64,000 nt of DNA from Mycobacterium colombiense (GCF_001665835.1 NZ_LZSX01000085.1:62001-126000), one strand, 5' to 3'; shown: positions 32,748 through 41,575, counted from the first letter of the stretch. Numbers and translations: made by a program. The notes: generated by a model not told the origin, from the letters alone.

Positions 32748-33972
32748 TCGGTGTGACCGCCGCAACGAAGGCCGATTGTTCGCGGCCGAGCTCGGTGCGC
32801 GCGATCGTCCGCATGTGCACCTCGTCGGGCCCGTCGAAGATCCGCATGGCGCGGTGCCAGCCGTACAGGCGGGCCAGCACCGTGTCGTCGCTGACGCCGG
32901 CGGCGCCGTGCACCTGGATCGCGCGGTCGATGACATCGCAGGCCACCTGCGGCGCCACCGCCTTGATCTGCGAGACCAGCAGGTGCGCGGCCTTGTTGCC
33001 GTGCTGGTCGATCGTCCACGCCGCTTTTTCGCAGAGCAGTCGGGCCTGGTCGATCTCGTTGCGGGACTTGGCAATTGCCTGCTGCACCAAACCCTGGTCG
33101 GCCAGCGGCCGGCCGAATGCGATGCGGTTGTTCGCGCGGTGCACCATCAGCGCCAGGGCGCGTTCGGCCCCGCCGAGGGCGCGCATGCAGTGGTGGATGC
33201 GGCCCGGTCCGAGCCGGGCTTGGGCGATGGCGAAGCCGCCGCCCTCCTCACCGAGCAGGTTGGTGGCCGGCACCCGGACGTTGTCGTAGACGATCTCGCA
33301 GTGCCCGTGCTGGTCCTGCCAGCCGAACACCGACGTGGATCGCAGCACGCTCACGCCCGGGGTGTCCATCGGTACCAGCACCATCGACTGCTGCTGGTGG
33401 CTCGCGGCCTCAGGATTGGTGCGGCCCATCACGATCAGGATCTTGCAGCGCGGGTCGGCCGCGCCCGACGTCCACCACTTGCGGCCGTTGATGACGTAGT
33501 CGGCGCCATCGCGCACGATGGCCGTCTGGATGTTGCGGGCGTCGCTGCTCGCGACCGCCGGCTCGGTCATCGAGAAGGCGCTGCGGATCTCGCCGGCCAG
33601 CAGCGGCTCCAGCCACTGCTTGCGCTGCTCCTTGGTGGCGAACAAATGCAGGGTCTCCATGTTCCCGGTGTCCGGGGCCGCGCAGTTGACCGCCTCGGGG
33701 GCGAGCTCCAGGCTCCAGCCGGTCAGCTCGGCCAGCGGGGCGTATTCGAGGTTGGTCAACCCCGACTCGGCCGGCAGGAACAGGTTCCACAGGCCGCGCT
33801 CCTTGGCCTTGGTTTTGAGTTCCTCGATGACGGGCGGGACCGTGTGGTCGTGCGGGCCGGCTTCTTCGCGGTATTTGTCGTATTCGGCCTCCGCCGGAAA
33901 GACGTATTCCGTCATGAAGTCGGACAGTCGCTTGTGGTAGTCGCTGGCTTTGGCCGACATCGCGAAGTCCAT
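32740..33972 (-). CDS. fadE2: Acyl-CoA dehydrogenase FadE2
   Basis: Full-length FAD-dependent acyl-CoA dehydrogenase of 410 residues. It shows AFSMTEPAVASSDARN (variant of the signature), VINGRKWWTSGAADPR, and the QVHGAAGVSDDTVLARLYGWHRAMRIFDGPDEVH C-terminal region, a pattern typical of the ACAD10/11-like group acting on branched or modified acyl-CoAs. The glutamate of the usual YEGT motif is Asp in FDGPDE. ATG at 33972; another ATG at 33960 is possible. Operon with ptbB; equivalent to Rv0154c. Confidence 0.92.
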   Translation of the reverse strand: MDFAMSAKASDYHKRLSDFMTEYVFPAEAEYDKYREEAGPHDHTVPPVIEELKTKAKERGLWNLFLPAESGLTNLEYAPLAELTGWSLELAPEAVNCAAPDTGNMETLHLFATKEQRKQWLEPLLAGEIRSAFSMTEPAVASSDARNIQTAIVRDGADYVINGRKWWTSGAADPRCKILIVMGRTNPEAASHQQQSMVLVPMDTPGVSVLRSTSVFGWQDQHGHCEIVYDNVRVPATNLLGEEGGGFAIAQARLGPGRIHHCMRALGGAERALALMVHRANNRIAFGRPLADQGLVQQAIAKSRNEIDQARLLCEKAAWTIDQHGNKAAHLLVSQIKAVAPQVACDVIDRAIQVHGAAGVSDDTVLARLYGWHRAMRIFDGPDEVHMRTIARTELGREQSAFVAAVTPND

Positions 33973-34076
33973 GCCCGTCACGATAGGACACGTGTCGAGT
34001 CGCCGCGTTTCCGGTCGTCAGCGCGATGCTTACGCCGCGGTGAAGACGCGCCGGCGCGGGCGGCACGATGGACGGC

Positions 34077-34538
34077 ATGAGTGAATCCCGCCCCCCGTTG
34101 CCTCCGTTCACCCACGAAACCGCGCTGCAGAAGGTGCAGGCGGCCGAGGACGCGTGGAACAGCTGCGATCCCGAGCGCGTCAGCCTGGCCTACACGGTCG
34201 ATTCGCACTGGCGCAATCGCGACGAGCGCATCATCGGCCGCAACGAGATCGTGGCGTTCCTGACTCGCAAGTGGGAGCGCGAGCTGGATTATTCGTTGCG
34301 CAAGAGCCTGTGGAGTTTCAACGGCAACCGCATCGCGGTGCGCTTCCAGTACGAGTGCCACGACCAGTCCGGCCAGTGGTACCGCAGCTACGGCAACGAG
34401 CTGTGGGAGTTCACCGAGTCGGGCCTGATGGCGCGCCGCGAAGCCAGCATCAACGACGTGCCCATCGACGAATCGCAGCGGCGCTACTTCGGGCCGCGCC
34501 CGGAGTCCGAACACGGCCAGGAGTTCCCGCTCTGGTAG
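34077..34538 (+). CDS. DUF1348 (nuclear transport factor 2-like) protein
   Basis: NTF2-fold protein of 153 residues of the DUF1348 family, with the conserved WNSCDPERVSLAYTVDSHWRNRDE and RYFGPRPE ends. Members have a deep hydrophobic cavity; activity unknown. An ATG at 34068 is the alternative start. It is divergent from fadE2 by about 100 bp and ends exactly where a 56-bp tandem repeat begins, so the stop codon lies within the first repeat unit. Confidence 0.85.
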   Translation: MSESRPPLPPFTHETALQKVQAAEDAWNSCDPERVSLAYTVDSHWRNRDERIIGRNEIVAFLTRKWERELDYSLRKSLWSFNGNRIAVRFQYECHDQSGQWYRSYGNELWEFTESGLMARREASINDVPIDESQRRYFGPRPESEHGQEFPLW

Positions 34539-34652
34539 CCGCGTGGCGACGATGCGGCCGGCGTAGCCGGGTGCGGAGGAGGCGCGCAATCAAGCCGCGT
34601 GGCGACGATGCGGCCGGCGTAGCCGGGTGCGGAGGAGGCGCGCAATCAAGCC
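34537..34652 (+). repeat. MIRU-like 56-bp tandem repeat (about 2 copies)
   Basis: Unit of 56 bp, copies at 34537-34592 and 34593-34648 identical, plus 4 bases of a third. The unit carries CGACGATGCGG, GGCGTAGCC and GGAGGAGGCGCGC, the type of sequence in mycobacterial interspersed repetitive units. It begins at the TAG stop of the upstream gene, typical of MIRU placement. Copy number is likely to vary between strains. Confidence 0.75.
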
Positions 34653-34906
34653 CCGCCACCGGACCTCGTGCACAACGCCGTCTTGTGACGTCACAACTGC
34701 GCGGGCGCTACTGCGCCGCCCTGTGGCGGCGAACCATCGACCGGAGCGTCGATCGCCCGGGGCGGGGGTATCCCGCTCCGGTGGTCCGGAGCCGTTCGCG
34801 CGTCCATGGTGAAACCTGGTTAAGGTAGCGAAGCGCGCGGCCGAGCCGGCGCCACGCCCATCGGCAGGGACAGTACGGGAAAGTACGGAAAGTAGATGTA
34901 CGCGCC
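34653..34906. other. Leader region of the pnt operon
   Basis: Non-coding sequence following the repeat. It contains a perfect hairpin GCTCCGG-TGGT-CCGGAGC (34775-34792) and, close to the pntAa start, the near-repeated AGTACGGGAA/AGTACGGAA motif (34870-34890). No convincing sigma factor pair was found; the pnt promoter must lie here. Confidence 0.5.
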
Positions 34907-36001
34907 ATGACAAATGCGCAGACGACGGTAGGAGTGGTCGCCGAATCCGGCGCCGACGAGCGGCGGGTCGCGCTGGTGCCGAAGGCGGTCGCGTCGCTGG
35001 TGGGCAGCGGCGTGGCGGTGGTGGTCGAGTCCGGTGCGGGCGAACGGGCGCTGCTGCCCGATGAGCTCTACACCGAGGCCGGGGCCAGCATCGGGGACGC
35101 GTGGGGCGCCGAGGTGGTGGTCAAGGTCGCGCCGCCGACCCAGGCCGAGGTCGCCAAGCTGCGCAGCGGCCAGACGCTGATCGGTTTCCTCGCGCCGCGC
35201 AACGCCGAGAACTCGATCGGCGCACTGAAGCAGGCCGGCGTGCAGGCGTTCGCGCTCGAGGCCATCCCGCGAATCTCCCGGGCGCAGGCGATGGACGCGC
35301 TGTCGTCGCAGGGCAACGTGTCCGGCTACAAGGCCGTCCTGCTGGCGGCCTCGGAATCCACCCGCTTCTTCCCGATGCTGACGACGGCGGCCGGCACCGT
35401 GAAGCCCGCCACCGTGCTGGTGCTCGGAGTCGGTGTGGCCGGGCTGCAGGCGCTGGCGACGGCCAAGCGGCTGGGCGCGCGCACCACCGGCTACGACGTC
35501 CGCCCCGAGGTGGCCGACCAGGTGCGCTCGGTGGGCGCGCAGTGGCTCGACATCGGCATCGACGCCTCCGGCGAGGGCGGCTACGCCCGCGAGCTCACCG
35601 ATGAGGAGCGCGCCCAACAGCAGAAGGCCCTGGAAAAGGCGATCAGCGGATTCGACGTCGTGATCACCACGGCGCTGGTCCCGGGACGCCCGGCGCCGCG
35701 CCTGGTCACCGCGGCCGCGGTGGAGGCGATGAAGCCCGGCAGCGTGGTGGTGGACCTGGCCGGCGAGACCGGGGGCAACTGCGAGCTCACCGAGCCCGGG
35801 CAGACGGTCGTCAAGCACGACGTCACCATCGCCTCGCCGCTGAACCTGCCGGCCACCATGCCCGAGCACGCCAGCGAGCTCTACAGCAAGAACATCACCG
35901 CACTGCTGGACCTGCTGCTCACCGACGGCAAGCTGGCCCCCGACTTCGACGACGAAGTGATCGCAGACTCGTGTGTGACCCGCGATCGGAAGGAGTCGTA
36001 G
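34907..36001 (+). CDS. pntAa: NAD(P) transhydrogenase subunit alpha, part 1 (PntAa)
   Basis: Cytosolic NAD(H)-binding domain I of the proton-translocating transhydrogenase, 364 residues. It contains VAESGADERRVALVP and the Rossmann motif VLVLGVGVAGLQALATAKRLGA near 170, then DLAGETGGNCE. It lacks membrane helices, because in mycobacteria the alpha chain is split and its membrane part is the next gene, starting immediately after the stop. The complex transfers hydride from NADH to NADP+ driven by the proton gradient. Equivalent to Rv0155. Confidence 0.95.
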   Translation: MTNAQTTVGVVAESGADERRVALVPKAVASLVGSGVAVVVESGAGERALLPDELYTEAGASIGDAWGAEVVVKVAPPTQAEVAKLRSGQTLIGFLAPRNAENSIGALKQAGVQAFALEAIPRISRAQAMDALSSQGNVSGYKAVLLAASESTRFFPMLTTAAGTVKPATVLVLGVGVAGLQALATAKRLGARTTGYDVRPEVADQVRSVGAQWLDIGIDASGEGGYARELTDEERAQQQKALEKAISGFDVVITTALVPGRPAPRLVTAAAVEAMKPGSVVVDLAGETGGNCELTEPGQTVVKHDVTIASPLNLPATMPEHASELYSKNITALLDLLLTDGKLAPDFDDEVIADSCVTRDRKES

Positions 36002-36340
36002 ATGTACGACGAGCTATTGGCCAACCTGGCGATCCTGGTGCTGTCCGGATTCGTCGGGTTCGCGGTCATTTCCAAGGTGCCCAACACGCTGCACACGCCG
36101 CTGATGTCGGGCACCAACGCGATCCACGGCATCGTGGTGCTGGGCGCGCTGGTGGTGTTCGGCTCGGTCGAGCATCCCTCGCTGGCGGTGCAGATCATCC
36201 TGTTCGTCGCGGTGGTGTTCGGAACGCTGAACGTCATCGGCGGATTCATCGTCACCGACCGGATGCTGGGCATGTTCAAGGGCAAGAAGAAACCCGTGCC
36301 CGCGAAGGCCGAGAAGGCAGAAGGGTCGGCGGCCAAATGA
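36002..36340 (+). CDS. pntAb: NAD(P) transhydrogenase subunit alpha, part 2 (PntAb)
   Basis: Small membrane subunit of 112 residues with about three transmembrane helices (LLANLAILVLSGFVGFAVI, IVVLGALVVFG, and IILFVAVVFGTLNVIGGFIV) forming part of the proton channel. The lysine-rich C-terminus (KGKKKPVPAKAEKAE) stays in the cytosol. Starts directly after the pntAa stop; its TGA overlaps the ATG of pntB. Equivalent to Rv0156. Confidence 0.95.
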   Translation: MYDELLANLAILVLSGFVGFAVISKVPNTLHTPLMSGTNAIHGIVVLGALVVFGSVEHPSLAVQIILFVAVVFGTLNVIGGFIVTDRMLGMFKGKKKPVPAKAEKAEGSAAK

Positions 36341-37761
36341 ACTACTTGGTAGTCGGCCTCTACATCATTTCCTTCGCCCTCTTCATCTACGGCCTGATGG
36401 GCCTGACCGGTCCCAAGACGGCGGTGCGGGGCAACCTGATCGCCGCGGTGGGTATGGCCATCGCGGTGGCGGCGACCCTGATCAAGATCCGCCACACCGA
36501 CCAGTGGGTGCTGATCATCGCCGGCCTGGTGGTGGGCGTCGTACTCGGCGTCCCGCCCGCGCGCTACACCAAGATGACCGCGATGCCGCAGCTGGTGGCG
36601 TTCTTCAACGGCGTCGGCGGTGGCACGGTCGCGCTGATCGCGCTCTCGGAATTCATTGAGACCAGCGGCTTTTCGGCTTTCCAGCACGGCGAGTCGCCGA
36701 CCGTGCACATCGTGGTGGCGTCGTTGTTCGCCGCGATCATCGGCTCGATCTCGTTCTGGGGATCCATCATCGCGTTCGGCAAGCTGCAAGAGATCATCTC
36801 CGGATCGCCGATCGGCTTCGGCAGGGGGCAGCAGCCGATCAACCTGCTGCTGCTGGCCGCCGCGGTGGCCGCCGCCGTGGTGATCGGTCTGCGCGCGCAC
36901 CCCGGCAGTGGCGGGGCGCCGTTGTGGTGGATGATCGGGCTGCTGGCCGCCGCGGGTGTGCTCGGCCTGATGGTGGTGCTGCCGATCGGCGGCGCGGACA
37001 TGCCCGTGGTCATCTCGTTGCTGAACGCGATGACCGGGCTGTCGGCCGCGGCCGCGGGCCTGGCGCTGAACAACACCGCGATGATCGTGGCCGGCATGAT
37101 CGTCGGCGCGTCCGGTTCGATCCTGACCAACCTGATGGCCAAGGCGATGAACCGCTCGATCCCGGCGATCGTCGCGGGCGGCTTCGGCGGTGGCGGTGTC
37201 GCCCCGGCCGGCGGCGACACCGGCGACAAGACCGTCAAAGCCACCTCGGCCGCCGACGCCGCGATCCAGATGGCCTACGCCAACCAGGTGATCGTGGTGC
37301 CCGGCTACGGCCTGGCCGTCGCGCAGGCCCAGCACGCCGTGAAGGACATGGCGGCCCTGCTGGAGAACAAGGGCGTCACGGTGAAGTACGCGATCCACCC
37401 GGTTGCCGGGCGGATGCCGGGGCACATGAACGTGTTGCTGGCCGAGGCCGAGGTCGACTACGACGCCATGAAGGACATGGACGACATCAACGACGAATTC
37501 GGCCGCACCGACGTCGCGATCGTCATCGGCGCCAACGACGTCACCAACCCGGCGGCGCGCAACGACGCGTCCAGCCCGATCTACGGCATGCCGATCCTCA
37601 ACGTCGACAAGGCCAAGTCGGTGATTGTGCTCAAGCGGTCGATGAACTCCGGCTTCGCCGGCATCGACAACCCGCTGTTCTACGGCGAGGGCACCAGCAT
37701 GCTGTTCGGCGACGCGAAAAAATCGGTGACCGAGGTCGCCGAGGAACTCAAGGCGCTGTAG
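36337..37761 (+). CDS. pntB: NAD(P) transhydrogenase subunit beta (PntB)
   Basis: Membrane and NADP(H)-binding subunit of 474 residues. The first 290 residues are a bundle of transmembrane helices, including QPINLLLLAAAVAAAVVIGLRAH; a GDKTVKATSAADAA linker follows, then the domain III NADP fold with VPGYGLAVAQAQHAVKD, HPVAGRMPGHMNVLLAEA and IVIGANDVTNPAA. ATGA overlap with pntAb ensures stoichiometric synthesis. Equivalent to Rv0157. Confidence 0.96.
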   Translation: MNYLVVGLYIISFALFIYGLMGLTGPKTAVRGNLIAAVGMAIAVAATLIKIRHTDQWVLIIAGLVVGVVLGVPPARYTKMTAMPQLVAFFNGVGGGTVALIALSEFIETSGFSAFQHGESPTVHIVVASLFAAIIGSISFWGSIIAFGKLQEIISGSPIGFGRGQQPINLLLLAAAVAAAVVIGLRAHPGSGGAPLWWMIGLLAAAGVLGLMVVLPIGGADMPVVISLLNAMTGLSAAAAGLALNNTAMIVAGMIVGASGSILTNLMAKAMNRSIPAIVAGGFGGGGVAPAGGDTGDKTVKATSAADAAIQMAYANQVIVVPGYGLAVAQAQHAVKDMAALLENKGVTVKYAIHPVAGRMPGHMNVLLAEAEVDYDAMKDMDDINDEFGRTDVAIVIGANDVTNPAARNDASSPIYGMPILNVDKAKSVIVLKRSMNSGFAGIDNPLFYGEGTSMLFGDAKKSVTEVAEELKAL

Positions 37762-37788
37762 CGACGAAAGCGCCTGTGCGCTGGGAGT

Positions 37789-37914
37789 TTAGACGGGCGG
37801 GTAGGCCGGCGGCGGGTATCCGTTTCCGTCGGTGACCCCGCGCAGACCCCAGGTCAGGTAGCGCATGAAGAACTCGATCTCGTCGCTTCCGTCGTAATCC
37901 GGACTCGGATCCAT
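37789..37914 (-). CDS. 41-residue micro-protein (Rv0157A-like)
   Basis: A small open frame opening MDPSPDYDGSDEIEFF and ending NGYPPPAYPPV, with a middle block RYLTWGLRGVTDG. GAGGTGGGG lies 4-5 nt before ATG 37914, which supports this start over the ATG at 37935. The acidic head and Pro/Tyr tail look deliberate rather than random. Position between pntB and a TetR gene matches a small conserved gene remembered as Rv0157A. Divergent from the TetR gene. Function unknown. Confidence 0.65.
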   Translation of the reverse strand: MDPSPDYDGSDEIEFFMRYLTWGLRGVTDGNGYPPPAYPPV

Positions 37915-37995
37915 CGGCCCCACCTCTCGACTCATCGCGTTCGATGAGGAGTCTAGTCGCATACGCATGCACGTGACACCCGGCATTTTTGCATA

Positions 37996-38011
37996 AACTG
38001 TCCAACCAGTT
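37996..38011. promoter_or_regulatory. Palindrome AACTG-N6-CAGTT before TetR gene
   Basis: Perfect 5-bp arms with a 6-bp spacer (TCCAAC), midway between the micro-protein and the TetR gene; a candidate autoregulatory operator. Confidence 0.45.
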
Positions 38012-38073
38012 GATTGATAGCTATTCTGGCCGAACCGGCCCTGGCCTGGCGATACCGACGATAGTGAGAACAG

Positions 38074-38709
38074 ATGTCCACCGACAGCATCACCCCGAAT
38101 GGGCTGACCCGGCGCGAAGAGCTGCTGGCGGTCGCCACCAAGCTGTTTGCGGCGCGCGGCTATCACGGCACCCGGATGGACGACGTGGCCGACGTGATCG
38201 GCCTGAACAAGGCGACCGTCTACCACTACTACGCCAGCAAATCGCTGATCCTGTTCGACATCTACCGCCAGGCCGCCGAGGGCACGCTGGCCGCCGTGCA
38301 CGACGACCCGTCCTGGACGGCGCGCGAAGCCCTCTACCAGTACACCGTCCGCCTGCTCACCGGCATCGCCAGCGATCCGGAGCGCGCCGCGGTGTACTTC
38401 CAGGAGCAGCCGTACATCACCGAATGGTTCACCAGCGAGCAGGTCGCCGAGGTCCGCGAGAAAGAAGCCCAGGTGTACCACCATGTGCACGGCCTGATCG
38501 ACCGCGGGATCGCCAATGGCGAGTTCTACCCGTGCGATTCGCACGTGCTGGCGTTGGGCTACATCGGCATGACGCTGGGCAGCTACCGCTGGCTGCGGCC
38601 CAGCGGCCGGCGTTCGGCCAAGGAGATCGCCGCCGAGTTCAGCACGGCGCTGCTGCGCGGGCTGATCCGCGACGAAGCCATCCGCACGACGTCTCCGCTG
38701 GGACCCTAA
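38074..38709 (+). CDS. TetR-family regulator (Rv0158-like)
   Basis: Regulator of 211 residues with a helix-turn-helix MDDVADVIGLNKATVYHYYASKSLILFDIY (about 38-65) close to that of lipid and steroid regulators of the KstR2 type, and a C-terminal domain with FQEQPYITEWF and GSYRWLRPSG that resembles them too. The ligand may be an acyl-CoA, by analogy only. Its stop overlaps by 4 bp that of the convergent hydrolase. A palindromic site lies upstream. Confidence 0.87.
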   Translation: MSTDSITPNGLTRREELLAVATKLFAARGYHGTRMDDVADVIGLNKATVYHYYASKSLILFDIYRQAAEGTLAAVHDDPSWTAREALYQYTVRLLTGIASDPERAAVYFQEQPYITEWFTSEQVAEVREKEAQVYHHVHGLIDRGIANGEFYPCDSHVLALGYIGMTLGSYRWLRPSGRRSAKEIAAEFSTALLRGLIRDEAIRTTSPLGP

Positions 38710-39596
38710 GCGCGCAGGTGCTTGTCGAGGAACGCCAGCTGGTCGGCGACCACACGGTCGAAGGCGTCGTCGACGTAGATCGCGAAGTGGCCCTCGGGGT
38801 ACAGCCTGACCTCACCGCGGGGCGCTTTGGCCGCGTGGCGCAGCGTCGCCGACGCGGGAGCCACTGAGTCGGCTTCGCACACACAGAACAGGATCGGGCA
38901 GGCGATCTTTTGCGTGTCACGTCCCGGGCGATAGGTGAAGACCTGCAACCCGATTCGCGCGGCGACCTCGTTGCATAGCTCGACCCCGTCGGGCACCAAC
39001 CGCAGGTAGCCCGGATACGCGTCGGGCGTAGTCATCAAGGCGACCTCGCCGGGCTTGCCCACCGTGGCGACCATCACCGGCGGCCTGCCCCGCCGGCGTG
39101 CGAGAAGGTCGCGCACCGCCCGGGCGGTGATGCGCGCGACGATCAACGGGTTGGTGACGGTGCGCGCCGACGCGAGACCGTCTGTGAAGGGACATTGGGC
39201 GACGGCCGCGGCGATGCCCGGCAACCGGGCCGCCGTGGCGATCACGTGACCGCCGGCAAAAGAGGTGCCCCACAATGCGATCCGGTCGGGGTCGATGCCC
39301 GGCAGGGTGCGGGCAAAGGCGACGGCCGCGGCCCAGTCGGCGAGCTGCATGCCGACGTCGAGGACCTGACGCGGGCGGCCCTCGCTGTCGCCGAAGTTGC
39401 GGTAGTCGAACACCAGGCAGGCGTAGCCGGCCGCGCTGAAGCGTTCCGCGTAGGCGTCCAGGCGCATGCTCCGCACCGCCCCCAGCCCGTGCGCCATCAC
39501 CAGCAGCGGCGCGGGCCCGTCGCCCGGCGGCCGGTACAGCCAGGCGCTGATCAGGTCGTCGCCGGAGGCGAACTGAAGGTCTTCGCGTTGTGTCAT
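38706..39596 (-). CDS. Alpha/beta-hydrolase (serine)
   Basis: Hydrolase of 296 residues. The oxyanion region is MAHGLGAVRSM, the nucleophile elbow is GTSFAGGH near residue 112, and the catalytic His is in EGHFAIY. The fold resembles the dienelactone hydrolase/acetyl xylan esterase group; substrates may be esters or acyl-thioesters. No signal peptide. It stands alone, convergent with the TetR gene and divergent from the DapB-like gene. Confidence 0.83.
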   Translation of the reverse strand: MTQREDLQFASGDDLISAWLYRPPGDGPAPLLVMAHGLGAVRSMRLDAYAERFSAAGYACLVFDYRNFGDSEGRPRQVLDVGMQLADWAAAVAFARTLPGIDPDRIALWGTSFAGGHVIATAARLPGIAAAVAQCPFTDGLASARTVTNPLIVARITARAVRDLLARRRGRPPVMVATVGKPGEVALMTTPDAYPGYLRLVPDGVELCNEVAARIGLQVFTYRPGRDTQKIACPILFCVCEADSVAPASATLRHAAKAPRGEVRLYPEGHFAIYVDDAFDRVVADQLAFLDKHLRA

Positions 39597-39658
39597 CAGG
39601 GACTGATTCTGCCCCCGCGGGCCGCGGTCAGTCAGGCAGGTATGCTCCCCAAAATTTA

Positions 39659-39685
39659 TGGACTACTGTCTAGAAAAGTTGTCCA
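39659..39685. promoter_or_regulatory. Palindrome TGGACTACT-N9-AGTTGTCCA
   Basis: Arms of 9 bp matching at 8 positions, placed 24 bp before the start of the DapB-like gene and overlapping a TCTAGA core. A probable operator; the regulator is not identified. Confidence 0.5.
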
Positions 39686-39708
39686 GCGTTCGAGGGACGG
39701 AGACTCTC

Positions 39709-40809
39709 ATGGCGATCCGCGTCGCGCATGTCGGTACCGGGAATGTCGGCGGGCTGGCACTCGCCGAACTCATCACCAACCCCCAGTTCGAGCTGACCGG
39801 GGTGTGCGTCTCGACTCCGGAAAAGGTGGGCAAGGACGCCGGCGAGCTGTGCGGCGTCGGCCTGGACACCGGTGTCGTCACCGGCGTCACGGCCGTCAAT
39901 GACCTGGACGCGATCATCGCCGCCAAGCCCGACTGCGTCGTCTACTGCGCGATGGGCGACACCCGGCTGCCCGAGGCGATGGCCGACGTCATGCGCATCC
40001 TGGCCGCCGGCATCAACGTCGTCGGCTCGTCGCCGGGCCTGCTGCAGTACCCGTGGGGCGTCATGCCCGACAAGTACATCGCCCGCGTGGAAGACGCTGC
40101 CAAGCAAGGCAATTCGAGCATCTTCATCAGCGGGGTCGACCCGGGATTCGCCAACGACCTGATCCCGTTCGCGCTCGCCGGTACCTGTCAGCGCATCGAG
40201 CAGGTGCGCTGCATGGAGATTCACGACTACGCCAGCTACGCCGGCCAGGAAGTCATGGAGTACATGGGATTCGCCCGGCCCATGGACGAAGTCCCGATGC
40301 TGCTGCAGCCGGGCATCCTCAGCATCGCCTGGGGCACCGCGATCCGTCAGCTCGCGGCCGGCCTCGGCATTGAGGTCGACGAGATCACCGAGTCCTACCA
40401 GCGCGAGCCGGCGCCGGAAGATTTCGACATCGCCGTCGGCCACGTGGCCAAGGGCACGGTGGCCGTGCTGCAGTTCGAGATTCGCGGCATGGTCAAGGGC
40501 CACCCGGCCATCGTCATCGAGCACGTCACCCGATTGCGGCCGGACCTGCGCCCCGACCTGCCCCAGCCCGCCTCCGGCGACGGCTCCTACCGCGTCGAGA
40601 TCACCGGCGAGCCGTCGTATGCGGTCGACATCATCCCGAGCAGCCGCAAGGGCGACCACAACCACGCGGCGATCGCGGGCGCCGCGGGCCGCGTCGTCAA
40701 CGCCATCCCCGCGGTGATCGCGGCGCCGCCGGGCATTCGGACCACACTTGATTTGCCGCTGGTAACGGGCAAAGGCCTTTACGCACCAAGCACTTTGGTG
40801 ACCACCTAA
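39709..40809 (+). CDS. DapB-like NAD(P)-dependent reductase
   Basis: Protein of 366 residues with a Rossmann N-terminus (HVGTGNVGGLAL) and a dihydrodipicolinate-reductase-type core, belonging to the group annotated as NAD(P)H-dependent amine dehydrogenase or DapB-domain protein in actinobacteria. GVDPGFANDLIPFALAG and MEIHDYASYAG are conserved blocks. True DapB has other motifs, so lysine synthesis is not implied. The SDR follows by 17 bp in one operon. Substrate unknown; the palindrome upstream suggests inducible control. Confidence 0.83.
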   Translation: MAIRVAHVGTGNVGGLALAELITNPQFELTGVCVSTPEKVGKDAGELCGVGLDTGVVTGVTAVNDLDAIIAAKPDCVVYCAMGDTRLPEAMADVMRILAAGINVVGSSPGLLQYPWGVMPDKYIARVEDAAKQGNSSIFISGVDPGFANDLIPFALAGTCQRIEQVRCMEIHDYASYAGQEVMEYMGFARPMDEVPMLLQPGILSIAWGTAIRQLAAGLGIEVDEITESYQREPAPEDFDIAVGHVAKGTVAVLQFEIRGMVKGHPAIVIEHVTRLRPDLRPDLPQPASGDGSYRVEITGEPSYAVDIIPSSRKGDHNHAAIAGAAGRVVNAIPAVIAAPPGIRTTLDLPLVTGKGLYAPSTLVTT

Positions 40810-40826
40810 ATCGAAAGGAGACCTAC

Positions 40827-41567
40827 GTGGGTCGGGTAGACGGCAAGGTAGCGCTGATCAGTGGTGGCGCCGGCGGTATGGGAGCCGAAGACGCGCGGCT
40901 GCTGGTCGAGGAGGGCGCCAAGGTCGTGATCGGCGACATCCTGGACGACCAGGGCAAGGCGCTGGCCGAGGAGATCGGCGACTCCGCGCGCTACGTGCAC
41001 CTCGACGTCACCCAGCCCGACGAGTGGGACGCCGCCGTGGCCACCGCGGTCGGCGAATTCGGCAAGCTCAACGTGCTGGTCAACAACGCCGGCACCGTCG
41101 CGCTCGGCCCGCTGAAGAGCTTCGATCTTGCCAAGTGGCAGAAGGTGATTGACGTCAACCTGACCGGGACCTTCCTGGGCATGCGGGCCTCGGTCGAGCC
41201 GATGATCGCGGCCGGGGGCGGCTCGATGATCAACGTGTCGTCCATCGAGGGCCTGCGCGGCGCGCCCATGGTGCACCCCTACGTCGCCTCCAAGTGGGGC
41301 GTTCGCGGCCTGGCGAAGTCGGCGGCACTGGAGCTGGCACCGCACAACATCCGCGTCAACTCGGTGCACCCGGGGTTCATCCGCACCCCGATGACCGCCC
41401 ACCTGCCCGAGGACATGGTGACCATTCCACTCGGGCGTCCGGGCGAGGTCCGGGAAGTCGCGACCTTCGTGCTTTTCCTGGCCAGCGACGAGTCGTCCTA
41501 CTCCACCGGTAGCGAGTTCGTGATGGACGGCGGCCTGGTCACCGACGTGAATCACAAGGAGTTCTAG
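40827..41567 (+). CDS. SDR, 3-alpha/20-beta-hydroxysteroid dehydrogenase-like (FabG3-like)
   Basis: Short-chain dehydrogenase of 246 residues. Cofactor loop GGAGGMGAEDA, the NNAG motif, and catalytic Ser-Tyr-Lys in NVSSIEGLRGAPMVHPYVASKWG. DESSYSTGSEFVMDGG at the end is very close to M. tuberculosis FabG3 (Rv2002), a steroid dehydrogenase. GTG start with AAAGGAG. It probably oxidises or reduces a cyclic alcohol or ketone, together with the DapB-like protein. Steroid use is inference. Confidence 0.9.
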   Translation: MGRVDGKVALISGGAGGMGAEDARLLVEEGAKVVIGDILDDQGKALAEEIGDSARYVHLDVTQPDEWDAAVATAVGEFGKLNVLVNNAGTVALGPLKSFDLAKWQKVIDVNLTGTFLGMRASVEPMIAAGGGSMINVSSIEGLRGAPMVHPYVASKWGVRGLAKSAALELAPHNIRVNSVHPGFIRTPMTAHLPEDMVTIPLGRPGEVREVATFVLFLASDESSYSTGSEFVMDGGLVTDVNHKEF

Positions 41568-41575
41568 GGCGGTGC

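Noticed and set aside
34537..34652. CRISPR array
   Set aside because: The units are directly adjacent, without spacers, and only about two copies exist.
34760..34775. GGGTAT in the pnt leader as a SigF promoter
   Set aside because: No GTTT at the proper distance upstream.
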